Source: Micromonospora costi
Lineage (GTDB): Bacteria; Actinomycetota; Actinomycetes; Mycobacteriales; Micromonosporaceae
Assembly (NCBI RefSeq): GCF_003626655.1
Contig: NZ_RBAN01000007.1
Location: 1 to 64,000 of the forward strand
Reading direction: 5' to 3'
DNA length: 64,000 bases
Shown here: positions 1-8,594 of the stretch, in pieces
Position numbering within the stretch: the stretch's first letter is position 1
Layout of the letters: each line of letters opens with the position of its first letter
Notes under the pieces: model-generated
What the model was told of the DNA's origin: nothing
Seen by the model: the letters and a program-made list of their open reading frames with translations, nothing else
The model's database searches: none
Program-made: the position numbers and the translations under genes

Positions 1-152
1 TCCCGCGGCCGGTTGTCGACCGGCGCCGTACCGACGGGTACAACGAGGCGGGACGGATGTGGCGACGGGATTCCCGGCGGATCGTGACGCGCCAAACGGT
101 CGACGCCATTTCCGGGCTGCGCACGGCCCGCCCGTCATCTGCCTCGCGGTGC

Positions 153-380
153 TCAGGCCGGGCCGAAGGCGCCGTCCCTGGTGCCGGCGACGAAGGCGCG
201 CCAGTCACCCCGACCGAAGATCAGGGCCGGCCCGGTCTTGTCCTTCGAGTCCCGAACGCCGACCGCCCCGGTCACGTACGCCACCTCCACGCAGTTGTCA
301 CAGTTCGGCCCGCTCTTCGAGCTCTTGAACCACGTTGCCTGCGTCAGGTCCACGGGGAACCCCTTGGTCGCCATTTCCAC
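153..380 (-). CDS. DUF397 domain protein, small partner of XRE regulator
   Basis: A 75-residue protein of the DUF397 family. The visible family pattern is a W-x-K-S-S-x-S start of the domain, a Cys-containing C-V-E-V-A segment, the V-R-D-S-K-D motif and a terminal W-R-A-F-V. DUF397 proteins are actinobacterial and usually sit directly beside an XRE/DUF5753 regulator; in Streptomyces such pairs (for example WhiJ and its neighbour) act in development. Here it follows the XRE gene on the same strand and its start overlaps the XRE stop by about 37 bases, so translational coupling is likely. The start is the GTG at 380, which has GAGGAG six bases upstream; an ATG two codons later is the alternative. 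The biochemical role is unknown. Confidence 0.9.
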   Translation of the reverse strand: MEMATKGFPVDLTQATWFKSSKSGPNCDNCVEVAYVTGAVGVRDSKDKTGPALIFGRGDWRAFVAGTRDGAFGPA

Positions 381-1225
381 AACGGCTCCTCTGCCAGTTT
401 CGCGATGTGTGCGATGGACTCCTCCGGACGGATGGCCGCCGCTCGAATGTGATCGAAGATGAAGCTGTACTTCTGCAGTTCGTCGCTCTTCTCCAGGAAG
501 AGCCCACCCGTGGCGTTCTCCGCGTACACGACATCCGGATCACCGGGTTCGGGGAAGCTGAGGATCGTGAAGGTGCCGTCCATGCCGGCGTGCGCCCCCA
601 CGTCGAACGGCAGGATCTGCAACGTCACGTTCGGCAGCTCGGCCACCTCGACGAGCCGTCTGAGCTGGTTACGCATGACCTCGTCCCCGCCCACCGGTCG
701 GCTCACCACCGCCTCATCGAGCACCACCCACAGATCGACCGGATCATCCTGTGTCAGCAACGACTGTCGACCGAGCCGGACACGGACACGTTGTGCGACC
801 TGGTCGGCGCTGAAGTCCGGCCGGGCGGCACGGATCATCGCGCTCGCGTACTCCTCGGTCTCCAGCAGCCCGGGCACCACCTGCTGCTCGTACGCCCGGA
901 TGGAACTCGCCGCGGCCTCCAGCCCGACGTACGCGCCGACCAGCACCGTGCTGTACGGGTGCCACCAGCCCTTCTGGCGGGCCTCGCGGGCGATCTGGAC
1001 CAGCTCGTCGCTCTCGGCGCCGACGACCCCGTAGATCCGGAGCATGTCCCGCACGTCGCGCGGGGTGGCCGTGGTGTGGCCGGTCTCGATCCGGGAGATC
1101 TTCGACGCCGAGCACTCCAGCTGCTCGGCCACCGCCTCGATGGTGATGCCGGCCGCCTCGCGCTGGCGCCGCAGTTCCGCGCCGAGCCGGCGCCGGCGGA
1201 TGGTCGGACTGCGCCGTTCGCTCAC
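344..1225 (-). CDS. XRE-family helix-turn-helix regulator with DUF5753
   Basis: About 293 residues. The N-terminal 70 residues form a Cro/C1-type helix-turn-helix (LRRQREAAGI, then AEQLECSASKISRIETG). The rest is the DUF5753 domain, recognisable by the Y-E-Q-Q-V-V-P-G-L-L-E-T-E-Y segment and a repeated R-Q-L/L-P-F-D pattern. It is a predicted DNA-binding repressor that pairs with the overlapping DUF397 gene. The GTG start at 1225 (V-S-E-R-R-S-P) is preferred over an in-frame start 33 bases upstream because it begins just before the HTH and matches relatives. A near-perfect 17-bp palindrome about 127 bases upstream is a candidate autoregulatory operator. Confidence 0.9.
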   Translation of the reverse strand: MSERRSPTIRRRRLGAELRRQREAAGITIEAVAEQLECSASKISRIETGHTTATPRDVRDMLRIYGVVGAESDELVQIAREARQKGWWHPYSTVLVGAYVGLEAAASSIRAYEQQVVPGLLETEEYASAMIRAARPDFSADQVAQRVRVRLGRQSLLTQDDPVDLWVVLDEAVVSRPVGGDEVMRNQLRRLVEVAELPNVTLQILPFDVGAHAGMDGTFTILSFPEPGDPDVVYAENATGGLFLEKSDELQKYSFIFDHIRAAAIRPEESIAHIAKLAEEPLWKWRPRGSPWT

Positions 1226-1727
1226 CGCTCCACCCCGATCCGCCGCGGGCGGGCACACGCCCGCCCGGAAACCGGCCCTCAGTGTGCAGTCCGGGGGCGG
1301 ACGGCTTCAAGCGCTGATTTGCGTGGTGCACTCACGTCTCGGCAAAACGCTACGTGCAACTTGCATGTCAGACGCCACTGGTGCACTCTGTCCGTATGCA
1401 CGGGTCACTCACCGTCCCCGTCCGATCCCCGTTAGTGATCATGCCAGACGGGTCGGGCGTCCGGACGGCCCGGCCCGGGCTGCGACGAGGTCTGCACCGG
1501 GGCGATGTCCCCGCCGCTGCAAGCCAGCTGGCTGTGGCGGCGGGCGCGATACCCGGGAGCAGTCGGGTGTTGGTCGGGTGGCGACGCGCCACCAGCGGGT
1601 TCGGCCCGACCACCACCACCCGCACGACCGCCGGCTCAGGAGGCACGACCCCGTCCCCCGGTGGAGAGACGTCCCCCGATCCGACATCGCCGGCGCGCAC
1701 GCCGGCCGACCCTCTCCAGGAGCCCAT
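1226..1727. other. Intergenic region between XRE regulator and small gene
   Basis: About 500 bases without a convincing gene. It is less G/C-rich around 1330-1400 (CGGCAAAACGCTACG) and holds the palindrome at 1352-1368, so the XRE promoter probably lies there. The part from 1440 to 1727 shows open frames only of the kind expected by chance in this base composition. A ribosome binding site (AGGAG, 1718-1722) for the next gene closes the region. Confidence 0.5.
1352..1368. promoter_or_regulatory. 17-bp palindrome, candidate XRE operator
   Basis: ACGTGCAA-C-TTGCATGT is an inverted repeat with a single mismatched pair; its core TGCAACTTGCA is perfect. It lies upstream of the XRE/DUF5753 gene that starts at 1225. 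Autoregulation through such a site is inferred from position and symmetry only. Confidence 0.45.
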
Positions 1728-2012
1728 GTGCTTCCCCGCTCTGGTGACGTACTGCACGTGACTCGCGCGGCGAGTGTCCAGTTCCTCCGGCCCTTCATGT
1801 TCCGGGTAATCCGGGTGCTCGACTGGCCGACCTACGACGGTTGGCTCTGGCTCGACGGCTACGAGTTGAACGCGGCGGGGGACGCGGTCAACCGGCGGTC
1901 GATCTACGTACAGCGGCAGGGGCTGCGCCAGCTGCGACCCGCGCCGGAACAGCGACCGCACACCGTACGGCAGCGCCGTCCGGTCTCGCGTACGCCGGTC
2001 CGGGTGGGCTGA
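1728..2012 (+). CDS. Small hypothetical protein, 94 residues
   Basis: A small basic protein with no recognised domain. The middle part is rich in aromatic residues (V-L-D-W-P-T-Y-D-G-W-L-W-L-D-G-Y-E-L) and the tail is Arg/Pro-rich. The start is GTG 1728, supported by AGGAG five bases upstream; later in-frame starts at 1758 (GTG) and 1797 (ATG) are possible. The conserved-looking W/Y-rich core and a good ribosome binding site argue that it is real. I recall similar proteins in Micromonospora but cannot verify this. No function can be assigned. Confidence 0.6.
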   Translation: MLPRSGDVLHVTRAASVQFLRPFMFRVIRVLDWPTYDGWLWLDGYELNAAGDAVNRRSIYVQRQGLRQLRPAPEQRPHTVRQRRPVSRTPVRVG

Positions 2013-2113
2013 CCAGCGCCGAATCCGCCGTTCGTGGGCGTGTCTCGCCTTAGACTCAAGGCACGCCCACCCCGGCACGTTCCACCCCGCGCGTCCAGGA
2101 CCCTGAACCTGGG

Positions 2114-2569
2114 ATGGCCATGCTCAATATGCCCGCCGCGCGGCGGCCCCACCGCTCCCGTATCGCCTATGCCTTCGGACTCCTGGCGCTCTTCGGCGCC
2201 GCGACCACCCTGGTGGTCCTGGTCCGCGATCCCGCTCTCTCCTCCACCCAGTTGTCCGAACCGGTGCCCGCACCGGAGATCACCGTGATCGGCGAGGGCG
2301 CCTCGCCGGCCACGGACGACGAGCCCGGCTGGGACGGCACTCCCGGCGTCGACGACCCGAGCGACGCCCACACCGGCACGGGACCGGGCGGTCACGAGGA
2401 CTCCGTGACCGGTGGCGGCGGCGGTGCGCCCGCCGGCGAGGCCGCTCCGGCGACCGGCCCGCACGCGGCCGCGGACATCCGCCGGTCACTCTTCTGGTCC
2501 GGCGTCATCGGGCTCACCATCTCCCTGGCCGGGCTCGGCCTGGTGGGCACCAGACGACGAATGTGGTGA
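2114..2569 (+). CDS. Membrane-anchored small protein of unknown function
   Basis: A 151-residue protein with a basic N-terminus (A-A-R-R-P-H-R-S-R), a hydrophobic segment at about residues 17-36, an acidic Gly/Pro/Asp-rich extracytoplasmic stretch (about 45-115), and a C-terminal transmembrane helix (about 125-148) ending in R-R-R-M-W. This topology resembles a small cell-envelope protein held by both ends. No enzymatic motif is visible. The start is ATG 2114 (M-A-M-L-N-M); ATG 2120 is an alternative. It runs convergently to the PASTA gene that ends 14 bases downstream. Confidence 0.7.
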   Translation: MAMLNMPAARRPHRSRIAYAFGLLALFGAATTLVVLVRDPALSSTQLSEPVPAPEITVIGEGASPATDDEPGWDGTPGVDDPSDAHTGTGPGGHEDSVTGGGGGAPAGEAAPATGPHAAADIRRSLFWSGVIGLTISLAGLGLVGTRRRMW

Positions 2570-2582
2570 CGGCGCCCCGGCC

Positions 2583-3356
2583 TCAGGGCGTGCCCGTGGC
2601 CGTGGGGCTCGGCGTCACCGCGCTCGGGGACGCCGAAGGGTCGGCCTCGGAGACCAGGAGGACGACCTCCCCGTCCTCGGTCACCGGCTCGCCCGCCCCG
2701 GGCTCGGTGCCGATGACGGTGCCCGGCGGCAGCTCCGACGGGCGGTACTCGACCCGGTGGCTCAGCCCCCACCGGTCCAGCAGCGCCTCAGCCGTCTCCT
2801 GCGGCAGGCCGGCGAGCGGGGGCACCGGCACCGACGCGGCCTCGGTGGTCGGCGGGGCACTGCTCGGCGGCTCGGTCGTCGGCTCGGCCGAGGTGGGCGC
2901 GGCGCTGGTCGGCGCGGCACTGCTGGCCACGGAGGCGGACGGCGTCGGGTCCGGGCCCGTCCGGTCTCCGTCGTCGACGTTGCTCAGCAACCACAGCGCG
3001 GTGCCCAGCAGGGCGAGCAGCAGCAGCGCCAGAACGCCCCAGAGGATCGGCAGCCACCAGCGGCGGCCGCCCTGGTCCTCCGCGTACCACTCGCCGGAGG
3101 GCTCCCGGTAGTCCGACGACCGGGGCGGCGGCACCTCGGCCCGCCCGGACCAGGGCCGCTCCGGGGGCAACGCGGCGGTGCGGTCCGCTGCGGTGGCGTC
3201 GGACGGGGTGGGGCCGGCCGGCGGCGGGCCACCACGGTCGGCCGGGCCGGGCAGTCGTCGGGTCAGCTCGGCGGGTTCGGCATCCGGACGCGGCAGGGGA
3301 CGGGTCTCGTCACCCTCGTGGTCCCCCGGCGTCGGCTCCTGGTGGTCGTCGCTCAT
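2583..3356 (-). CDS. Single-PASTA membrane protein
   Basis: A 257-residue protein. The cytoplasmic N-terminus (1-98) is acidic and Pro-rich, a transmembrane helix spans about 101-125, and a Ser/Thr/Pro/Ala-rich linker (130-175) leads to one PASTA domain (about 177-237, V-P-P-L-A-G-L and V-I-G-T-E-P-G-A-G). PASTA domains bind peptidoglycan fragments or beta-lactams and are best known from PknB-type kinases and penicillin-binding proteins, but no kinase or transpeptidase domain is present here. The start is ATG 3356 with AAGGA seven bases upstream. It lies head-to-tail with another PASTA membrane protein, suggesting a duplicated envelope-sensing pair. Confidence 0.85.
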   Translation of the reverse strand: MSDDHQEPTPGDHEGDETRPLPRPDAEPAELTRRLPGPADRGGPPPAGPTPSDATAADRTAALPPERPWSGRAEVPPPRSSDYREPSGEWYAEDQGGRRWWLPILWGVLALLLLALLGTALWLLSNVDDGDRTGPDPTPSASVASSAAPTSAAPTSAEPTTEPPSSAPPTTEAASVPVPPLAGLPQETAEALLDRWGLSHRVEYRPSELPPGTVIGTEPGAGEPVTEDGEVVLLVSEADPSASPSAVTPSPTATGTP

Positions 3357-3455
3357 CGCACGTCCTTTCCCGAGCCGGGCGGGCGGCATGGCCCTCTGAC
3401 CGCCAACCTAGCGGTCGGCGCAACCGTCACCTGGGATCGACGTGCCGGACCCGTA

Positions 3456-4139
3456 TCAGGGCGTCGGTGACACCCCGGGCCAGGTGGGCTTCTCCGTACC
3501 GCACCAGATGGCGACCTGCTCGTTCCAGCGGGCCGCGCTGCCGGCCGTCGGCTCCTGGCGTACCACCCGGCCGCTCCGGCCGCTCGGGTACTGCGGGTAG
3601 AGCCCCTCCTCGCCCAGTTCCTCCGCCGCGTCGTCGCAGTCGTCGCCCACGACGTCCGGCACGTCGGTGGTCGGTGCCGGCCCGGCCACGTACATGGTCA
3701 CGGTCGTCCCGCGCCGCACCGGGCTGCCGACCGCGGGATCGGTGCGTTCGACGGTGCGGCCGACCCCGGTGCCGAAGACCAGGCGCCAGCCCAACTTCCG
3801 GTCGTGCAGTTCGTCGCGGGCCTCGACGAAGTCCGTACCGATCACGGGAGGAACCGACAGCCCGGACGCGGTCGACGCGGAGGTGCGCGGCGCCGACGGC
3901 GTGGTCCGGGTCGCCGTCGGGCGGTGCGTGGGCGACACGCTCGGTGCGCCGGTCGTGCTCGTGGCCGCCACCGGCTGGTCCCCGGGTACGTCGTCCTCGC
4001 CGGCCAGGAGCCAGCCCGCCGTCGCCCCGATCGTGGCGAGCATGACGGTGACCAGCCCGCCGCCCAGCACGAGACCGAGCCGCCCCGACCCGCCCCCGCC
4101 GTCCCGGGGCGAGACCCCGCCCGTGTGCCCGTCCGTCAT
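3456..4139 (-). CDS. Two-PASTA membrane protein
   Basis: A 227-residue protein: a short Gly-rich cytoplasmic tail, a transmembrane helix at about 21-46, a Ser/Thr/Pro-rich linker (50-95), and two PASTA repeats at about 96-152 (V-P-P-V-I-G-T-D-F) and 160-215 (V-P-D-V-V-G-D-D-C-D-D). A Cys pair (about residues 168 and 213) could form a disulfide in the second repeat. No kinase domain is present. It is encoded just upstream of, and on the same strand as, the single-PASTA protein. A role in sensing or binding cell-wall fragments is inferred from the domain alone. Confidence 0.85.
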   Translation of the reverse strand: MTDGHTGGVSPRDGGGGSGRLGLVLGGGLVTVMLATIGATAGWLLAGEDDVPGDQPVAATSTTGAPSVSPTHRPTATRTTPSAPRTSASTASGLSVPPVIGTDFVEARDELHDRKLGWRLVFGTGVGRTVERTDPAVGSPVRRGTTVTMYVAGPAPTTDVPDVVGDDCDDAAEELGEEGLYPQYPSGRSGRVVRQEPTAGSAARWNEQVAIWCGTEKPTWPGVSPTP

Positions 4140-4263
4140 CCCGCCACCGCCTCAGTCACCGGCGACCGTACCGGTCGCCGCCAAGCCGCCGCGCGACCGT
4201 CCATCGGGGACAGTCGTCGTCGACGACTCGCCGCGCCGACGACGGGACGTTACGCTGCCCGGC

Positions 4264-5640
4264 ATGGCCAGACGCGGCTGGGGAGGATCGATCGCGACCG
4301 CGGCCGGCGTTGCCGCCGGCACGGGCGCGGCTCAACTGGGCTTCGGCTACGGCTTGGGCATCATCAACTGGGCGCCGGCCGACGCCGACGCGGCGCCGGC
4401 GGCCTGGGTCGCCAGCCTGATCTGGGCGACCTGGATCGCCGCGACCTCGACCATCCTGGGTGCGGTCTGCGCGTACCGGCTGCACGAGCGGGGCCGCGCC
4501 AACGCGCCGGTGGACCCAACCGTCCCGCCGCCGGTCAGCGGTGAAGCAGCGACTGACGCAGCGCCCGGGGCCGATCCGGCCGCGGGTGACGCGGCCACCG
4601 ACGCACCCTCCGGCACGGATCCGGTCGCCGCACCGTCCGACCCGGCCCCCGTCGACCGGCCGACCACGGAACCGGGACGACTCCGCCGGGTCGGCATCGC
4701 GGTCGCCGCCGGCCTGGGCGGCCTCGTCACCGTGCTGCTGGTCGCGGTGCCCGCCCGGGTCGCGTCGCCGCCGGACACCGGCACGCCGCAGCGGGTCGCG
4801 GCCGCGTACGCGGCGATCGGGGTGCTCATGGGCGTCCTCACCGCGCTCTGGGCCCTGCGGTCCCGCGCCGCCGCCGGCAACGTCGTCGCGACGGTGGCCT
4901 GGCTGTGGCTGCTCGCCGTGGTCGCGGTCGTCGACGGCGTGCTCGCCGGTCGCGGGCTGACCAGTGCCCAGCTCGGCATCTGGCAGATCAGTTCGGACCG
5001 GCCGGACTTCTGGATCCGGGACTACCTCTACTGGCCCGGCGCGGTGCTGTCGCTCGGCTCCGCGTTGGTGATCGGGGCACTGGCCGCCCGGCGCGCCGCC
5101 CGCGCCCCGCGGCAGCGCATCGGCGCGGCGACCTCGGGCGCGGCCGGTCCGCTGCTCGTCGCGATCGCGTACCTGCTGGCGCTGCCCCGGCTGTCGGCCA
5201 TCACCCCCGAGCAGGTCTCGGCGCACCTGATCGCCCCGTACGCGGTGATCGTGGGTGTCGGTGGCTCGGTGCTGGTGGCCGCCCTCGCGCAGCGCACCGC
5301 GCGGCGGGCGGTGACCGCCACCGCCGGCGGGACGCCCCGCGTGGACGGGACGCGCCCCGACGCCACGACCGACGGCAGCCCCGACGGGCCCGAGCCGACG
5401 ACCGCACCGGCCGTACCGGCGCCCGCCCGACCGGCGCGACCCGGTGTGCCGGGGGACGGCAGCGACGGCGGCGCGACCACCACGCTTACGACGGACAAGG
5501 CCGCGGGGGCGCGGGTGCCGGCGCAACGCGCCGCGGAACACGACCGGGTGGACCCGGTCGGAGCCGGTGACCAGGAGGGCGCGGCCACGCCGGACACACC
5601 GACCGGCCGCCGGGGCCGGTCGTCGCGCCGTACGAGCTGA
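4264..5640 (+). CDS. Polytopic membrane protein of unknown function
   Basis: A 458-residue protein beginning at ATG 4264 (M-A-R-R-G-W-G-G-S). About eight hydrophobic helices are visible: two near the N-terminus (about 10-35 and 45-70), then, after an Ala/Pro/Asp-rich cytoplasmic loop (80-135), six more up to about residue 350. The C-terminal 100 residues are a disordered Pro/Ala/Gly/Asp-rich tail. No transporter signature or catalytic motif is recognised. It is divergent from the two-PASTA gene (125-base gap) and convergent with the ligase-like gene, whose stop lies four bases beyond its own. Confidence 0.75.
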   Translation: MARRGWGGSIATAAGVAAGTGAAQLGFGYGLGIINWAPADADAAPAAWVASLIWATWIAATSTILGAVCAYRLHERGRANAPVDPTVPPPVSGEAATDAAPGADPAAGDAATDAPSGTDPVAAPSDPAPVDRPTTEPGRLRRVGIAVAAGLGGLVTVLLVAVPARVASPPDTGTPQRVAAAYAAIGVLMGVLTALWALRSRAAAGNVVATVAWLWLLAVVAVVDGVLAGRGLTSAQLGIWQISSDRPDFWIRDYLYWPGAVLSLGSALVIGALAARRAARAPRQRIGAATSGAAGPLLVAIAYLLALPRLSAITPEQVSAHLIAPYAVIVGVGGSVLVAALAQRTARRAVTATAGGTPRVDGTRPDATTDGSPDGPEPTTAPAVPAPARPARPGVPGDGSDGGATTTLTTDKAAGARVPAQRAAEHDRVDPVGAGDQEGAATPDTPTGRRGRSSRRTS

Positions 5641-5644
5641 GCGG

Positions 5645-7123
5645 TCAGTCGACCGGCCAGGTGTGCACCGGCTCGTTGCTGCGCTGGAGGTCGGCGTAGC
5701 GCTGGAGCATGTGGTGCAGGGCGGCGTCGCGGTCCATGCCCCGGTGCCGCTCGGCGGCCCAGACCGCCTCGGTCTGCCAGGCGGCGCCGTTACGGCCGGT
5801 ACGGCAGCGCTGCTCGATGATGCCGAGCAGGCGGTCCCGCTGCGCCGGGGCCACCCCGAACCCGTCCAGCCCGTCTGCGGCCCGGGGCAGCAGGACGTCC
5901 AGCACCAGCTCGGTCACCGGCACGTCGCCGAGCCGGGGCCAGTGCAGGACGGCGTCCATGCCCCGGCGGGCGGCGGCGTGGAAGTTCTCCTCGGCCGAGC
6001 TGAACGTGAGCTGGCTCCAGATGGGCCGGTCCGCCTCGGCCAGGGCACGGGCCAGACCGAAGTAGAAGGCCGCGTTGGCGAGCATGTCCACCACCGTGGG
6101 CCCGGCCGGCAGCACCCGGTTCTCCACGCGCAGGTGGGGGCGGCCGTCCATGATGTCGTACACCGGCCGGTTCCACCGGTAGACCGTGCCGTTGTGCAGG
6201 CGCAACTCGCCGAGCTGGGGCACCCCGCCCGCGTGCAGCACCTCCACCGGGTCCTCGTCCTCGCAGATCGGCAGCAGCGGCGGGAAGTACCGGACGTTCT
6301 CCTCGAACAGGTCGAAGATCGAGGTGATCCACCGCTCGCCGAACCACACCCGGGGTCGTACGCCCTGGGCCTTGAGTTCGTCCGGGCGGGTGTCGGTGGC
6401 CTGCTCGAACAGGGCGATCCGCGTCTCCGCCCAGAGCTGGCGTCCGTACAGGTACGGGGAGTTGGCGCCGATGGCGACCTGGACCCCCGCGATCGCCTGG
6501 GACGCGTTCCAGTAGTCGGCGAAGCTGTCCGGCGCGACCTGGAGGTGGAACTGGAGGCTCGTGCAGGCGGCCTCGGGCGCGATCGAGTCGGTGTGCGTAC
6601 GCAGCCGCTCGACGCCGCGGATGTCGAGTTCGATGTCCTCGCCCCGGGCGCCGACGATCTGGTCGTTGAGCACGCGGTAGCGCTCGTTCGTGGACAGGTT
6701 GTCCTCGACCAGGTGACCCTCGGTGAGCGTGGGCAGGATGCCGACCAGCACGATCTTCGCGTCCGACTTGGCGGCCCGCTCGTCCGCGCGGGCCAGGCTG
6801 CCGCGCAGGTCCTGCTCGTAGTCGGCGAAGCCGGTGCCCTCGATGAGCCGGGGCAGGGCGTTCAGCTCCAGGTTGAACTGGCCCAGCTCGGTCTGGAACA
6901 GCGGGTCGGCGATGTCGGCGAGGATCTCCTCGTTGCGCATGGCCGGCTCGGCCGCCGAGTCGACCAGGTTGAGCTCGATCTCCAGACCGGTCATCGGCCG
7001 GTCGGCGTCGAACCCGAAGTCGTCCAGCATCAGAGCGAAGACGTCCAGGCAGCGCCGGACCTTCTGCCGGTAGCGGACCCGGTCCTCGCGGGTGAAGGCG
7101 CCCTGCGAGACGTCCCTGCCCAT
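5645..7123 (-). CDS. Glutamate-cysteine ligase family protein
   Basis: A 492-residue ATP-dependent ligase of the glutamate-cysteine ligase superfamily. Visible features are the acidic substrate/metal motif G-L-E-I-E-L-N-L near the N-terminus, G-Q-F-N-L-E-L-N around residue 90, S-L-Q-F-H-L-Q-V around 190, and a catalytic-core R-V-E-N-R-V-L-P-A-G segment. The family makes gamma-glutamyl amides. Because these actinobacteria use mycothiol rather than glutathione, the true substrate (cysteine, ergothioneine precursor or another amine) is open. The start is ATG 7123 (M-G-R-D-V-S-Q); an in-frame start eight codons upstream is less likely. It is monocistronic as far as seen. Confidence 0.8.
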   Translation of the reverse strand: MGRDVSQGAFTREDRVRYRQKVRRCLDVFALMLDDFGFDADRPMTGLEIELNLVDSAAEPAMRNEEILADIADPLFQTELGQFNLELNALPRLIEGTGFADYEQDLRGSLARADERAAKSDAKIVLVGILPTLTEGHLVEDNLSTNERYRVLNDQIVGARGEDIELDIRGVERLRTHTDSIAPEAACTSLQFHLQVAPDSFADYWNASQAIAGVQVAIGANSPYLYGRQLWAETRIALFEQATDTRPDELKAQGVRPRVWFGERWITSIFDLFEENVRYFPPLLPICEDEDPVEVLHAGGVPQLGELRLHNGTVYRWNRPVYDIMDGRPHLRVENRVLPAGPTVVDMLANAAFYFGLARALAEADRPIWSQLTFSSAEENFHAAARRGMDAVLHWPRLGDVPVTELVLDVLLPRAADGLDGFGVAPAQRDRLLGIIEQRCRTGRNGAAWQTEAVWAAERHRGMDRDAALHHMLQRYADLQRSNEPVHTWPVD

Positions 7124-7414
7124 GTGCCCTCCCGGCATAAGGCGCAACCGGTCGTGCCGTCCCTGTCGCGCGTTGTTCAGCCCATTACGTTAGGAGCGCC
7201 CACCTGCCAAAAACCAGAGGCCGATTCGGGTTGTCCGTCCACGAGCCGGCCGGCTCCGGGCCGGAGGGTGCGCCCTCGGGGGCATCTCTACCCCGCCCGC
7301 GGCGCCGGCCACCGCCCGTGGCGGCGAACAAGTCGTGACAATCCGCACGTGAAGACGACGCCGGGCCCGCGCCGGAAGTGCGGCGCGGGCCCGGGCGTAC
7401 GCGAGCAGGAGGCG

Positions 7415-7996
7415 TCAGGCCTGGCGGATGGCCTCGCCCTCGATCTCGATCTTGATCTTCTTGCCGACCAGCACGCCGCCGGACTCCAGGGCGACGTTCC
7501 AGGTCAGGCCGAACTCCTCGCGGTCGATCTCGGTGCGCGCCGAGAAGCCGAAGATGTCCTGGCCGAAGGGGCTGCGGCCGACACCCTCGAACTGGACCTC
7601 CAGCTCGACCTGGCGGGTCACGTCCTTGATCGTCAGCTCGCCGAGGAGGACGAACTCGTTACCGTCGCGGGACTTCACGCCGGTGCTCCGGAACTCCAGC
7701 GTCGGGTACTTCTCCACGTCGAGGAAGTCGCCGCTGCGCACGTGCGCATCCCGGTCGGCCTGGCCGGTGGTGATGCTGGCCGCCTGGATGGTGGCGGTCA
7801 CCGAGGACTGCAGCGGGTCCTCACCGACCGTGATGGTGGCGCTCGCCTCGACGAACTCACCGCGTACCTTGGACACCATCATGTGGCGTGCGACGAAACC
7901 GACCCGCTTGTGCGCGGCGTCCAACTCGTAGGTGCCGGCGGTCGGGATGGTGAGGCCTTCCCAGTCGCGGGTAACCGCATCGGTGCTGCTGGTCAT
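7415..7996 (-). CDS. YceI-family lipocalin-like protein
   Basis: A 193-residue YceI-family protein. The family folds as a beta-barrel that binds isoprenoid or amide lipids. Typical segments are Y-E-L-D-A-A-H-K-R-V-G-F near the start, A-R-H-M-M-V-S-K-V-R-G-E-F, and the S-G-D-F-L-D-V-E-K-Y-P pattern around residue 90. No signal peptide is visible, so a cytoplasmic location is likely. The ATG at 7996 has GGAGGAG seven bases upstream. It is divergent from a MarR regulator 100 bases away, which may control it; YceI proteins are often linked to stress responses. Confidence 0.92.
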   Translation of the reverse strand: MTSSTDAVTRDWEGLTIPTAGTYELDAAHKRVGFVARHMMVSKVRGEFVEASATITVGEDPLQSSVTATIQAASITTGQADRDAHVRSGDFLDVEKYPTLEFRSTGVKSRDGNEFVLLGELTIKDVTRQVELEVQFEGVGRSPFGQDIFGFSARTEIDREEFGLTWNVALESGGVLVGKKIKIEIEGEAIRQA

Positions 7997-8096
7997 GGTG
8001 CTCTCCTCCAGGGGGATCGTTTAGTAGCCCAACGACTGTCGAAGCAACTATAGCCACGGCAATATTCCCCGTGTCAAGTACTGGTACGATGAAGCG

Positions 8097-8594
8097 GTGA
8101 AGAACGTGTTGGACGATTCCCGGCTCACCGCCATCGGCCTCCTGTACGAGGTGCACGCCGGGCTGTCGGCCCGGTTCGCCGCCCAGTTCGAGGAGCACGG
8201 CCTCTCCGGCGTCGAGTTCGAGGTGCTGACCCGCCTGGCCCGCTCACCCAACAACCAGCTCCGGATGACCGACCTGGCCGCGCAGACGTCCCTCTCCACC
8301 AGTGGCGTCACCCGCGTGGTGGACCGGATGGAGCGGGACGGCCTGCTCACCCGCCGCGCCTGTCCCACCGACCGGCGCAGCTCGTTCGCGGTGGTCACCG
8401 CCGCTGGCATGCAGCGACTGGACGAGGTGCTGCCCGGTCACCTGCGCATCATCGACGAGTGGTTCACCGGCCAGCTCGAGCCGGCGGCCCTCCAGGCGAT
8501 GCTCGACGGGCTCCGCCAGATCCGGGACGCCGTGCATCCGTGCGCGACGGCGGGCAGCAGCGGTGAGGACAAGCCGGCGGACGCGGCCTGCTGA
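8097..8594 (+). CDS. MarR-family transcriptional regulator
   Basis: A 165-residue winged-helix regulator. The recognition region reads L-R-M-T-D-L-A-A-Q-T-S-L-S-T-S-G-V-T-R (about residues 58-76), followed by the wing D-R-M-E-R-D-G-L-L-T-R-R and the D-R-R-S motif. MarR proteins act as dimeric repressors released by small ligands or oxidation. The start is GTG 8097 (V-K-N-V-L-D-D-S). It is divergent from yceI with a 100-base shared promoter region, the usual arrangement for a repressor and its target. No clean palindrome stands out in that spacer. Confidence 0.88.
   Translation: MKNVLDDSRLTAIGLLYEVHAGLSARFAAQFEEHGLSGVEFEVLTRLARSPNNQLRMTDLAAQTSLSTSGVTRVVDRMERDGLLTRRACPTDRRSSFAVVTAAGMQRLDEVLPGHLRIIDEWFTGQLEPAALQAMLDGLRQIRDAVHPCATAGSSGEDKPADAAC

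Noticed and set aside
57..452. Plus-strand frames over the first DUF397 gene
   Set aside because: Arg/Pro/Ser-rich shadow of the minus-strand DUF397 and XRE genes.
1750..1765. A CACGTG core near the small gene at 1728
   Set aside because: The flanking bases do not match parS; it is likely chance.
7340..7360. A CACGTG core in the gap upstream of the ligase gene (second parS?)
   Set aside because: Only the six-base core matches; the flanks CCG and AAGA do not fit GTTT-CACGTG-AAAC.
5444..8053. A long plus-strand frame of about 870 codons
   Set aside because: It is antisense to the ligase-like and YceI genes, whose motifs are intact on the minus strand.
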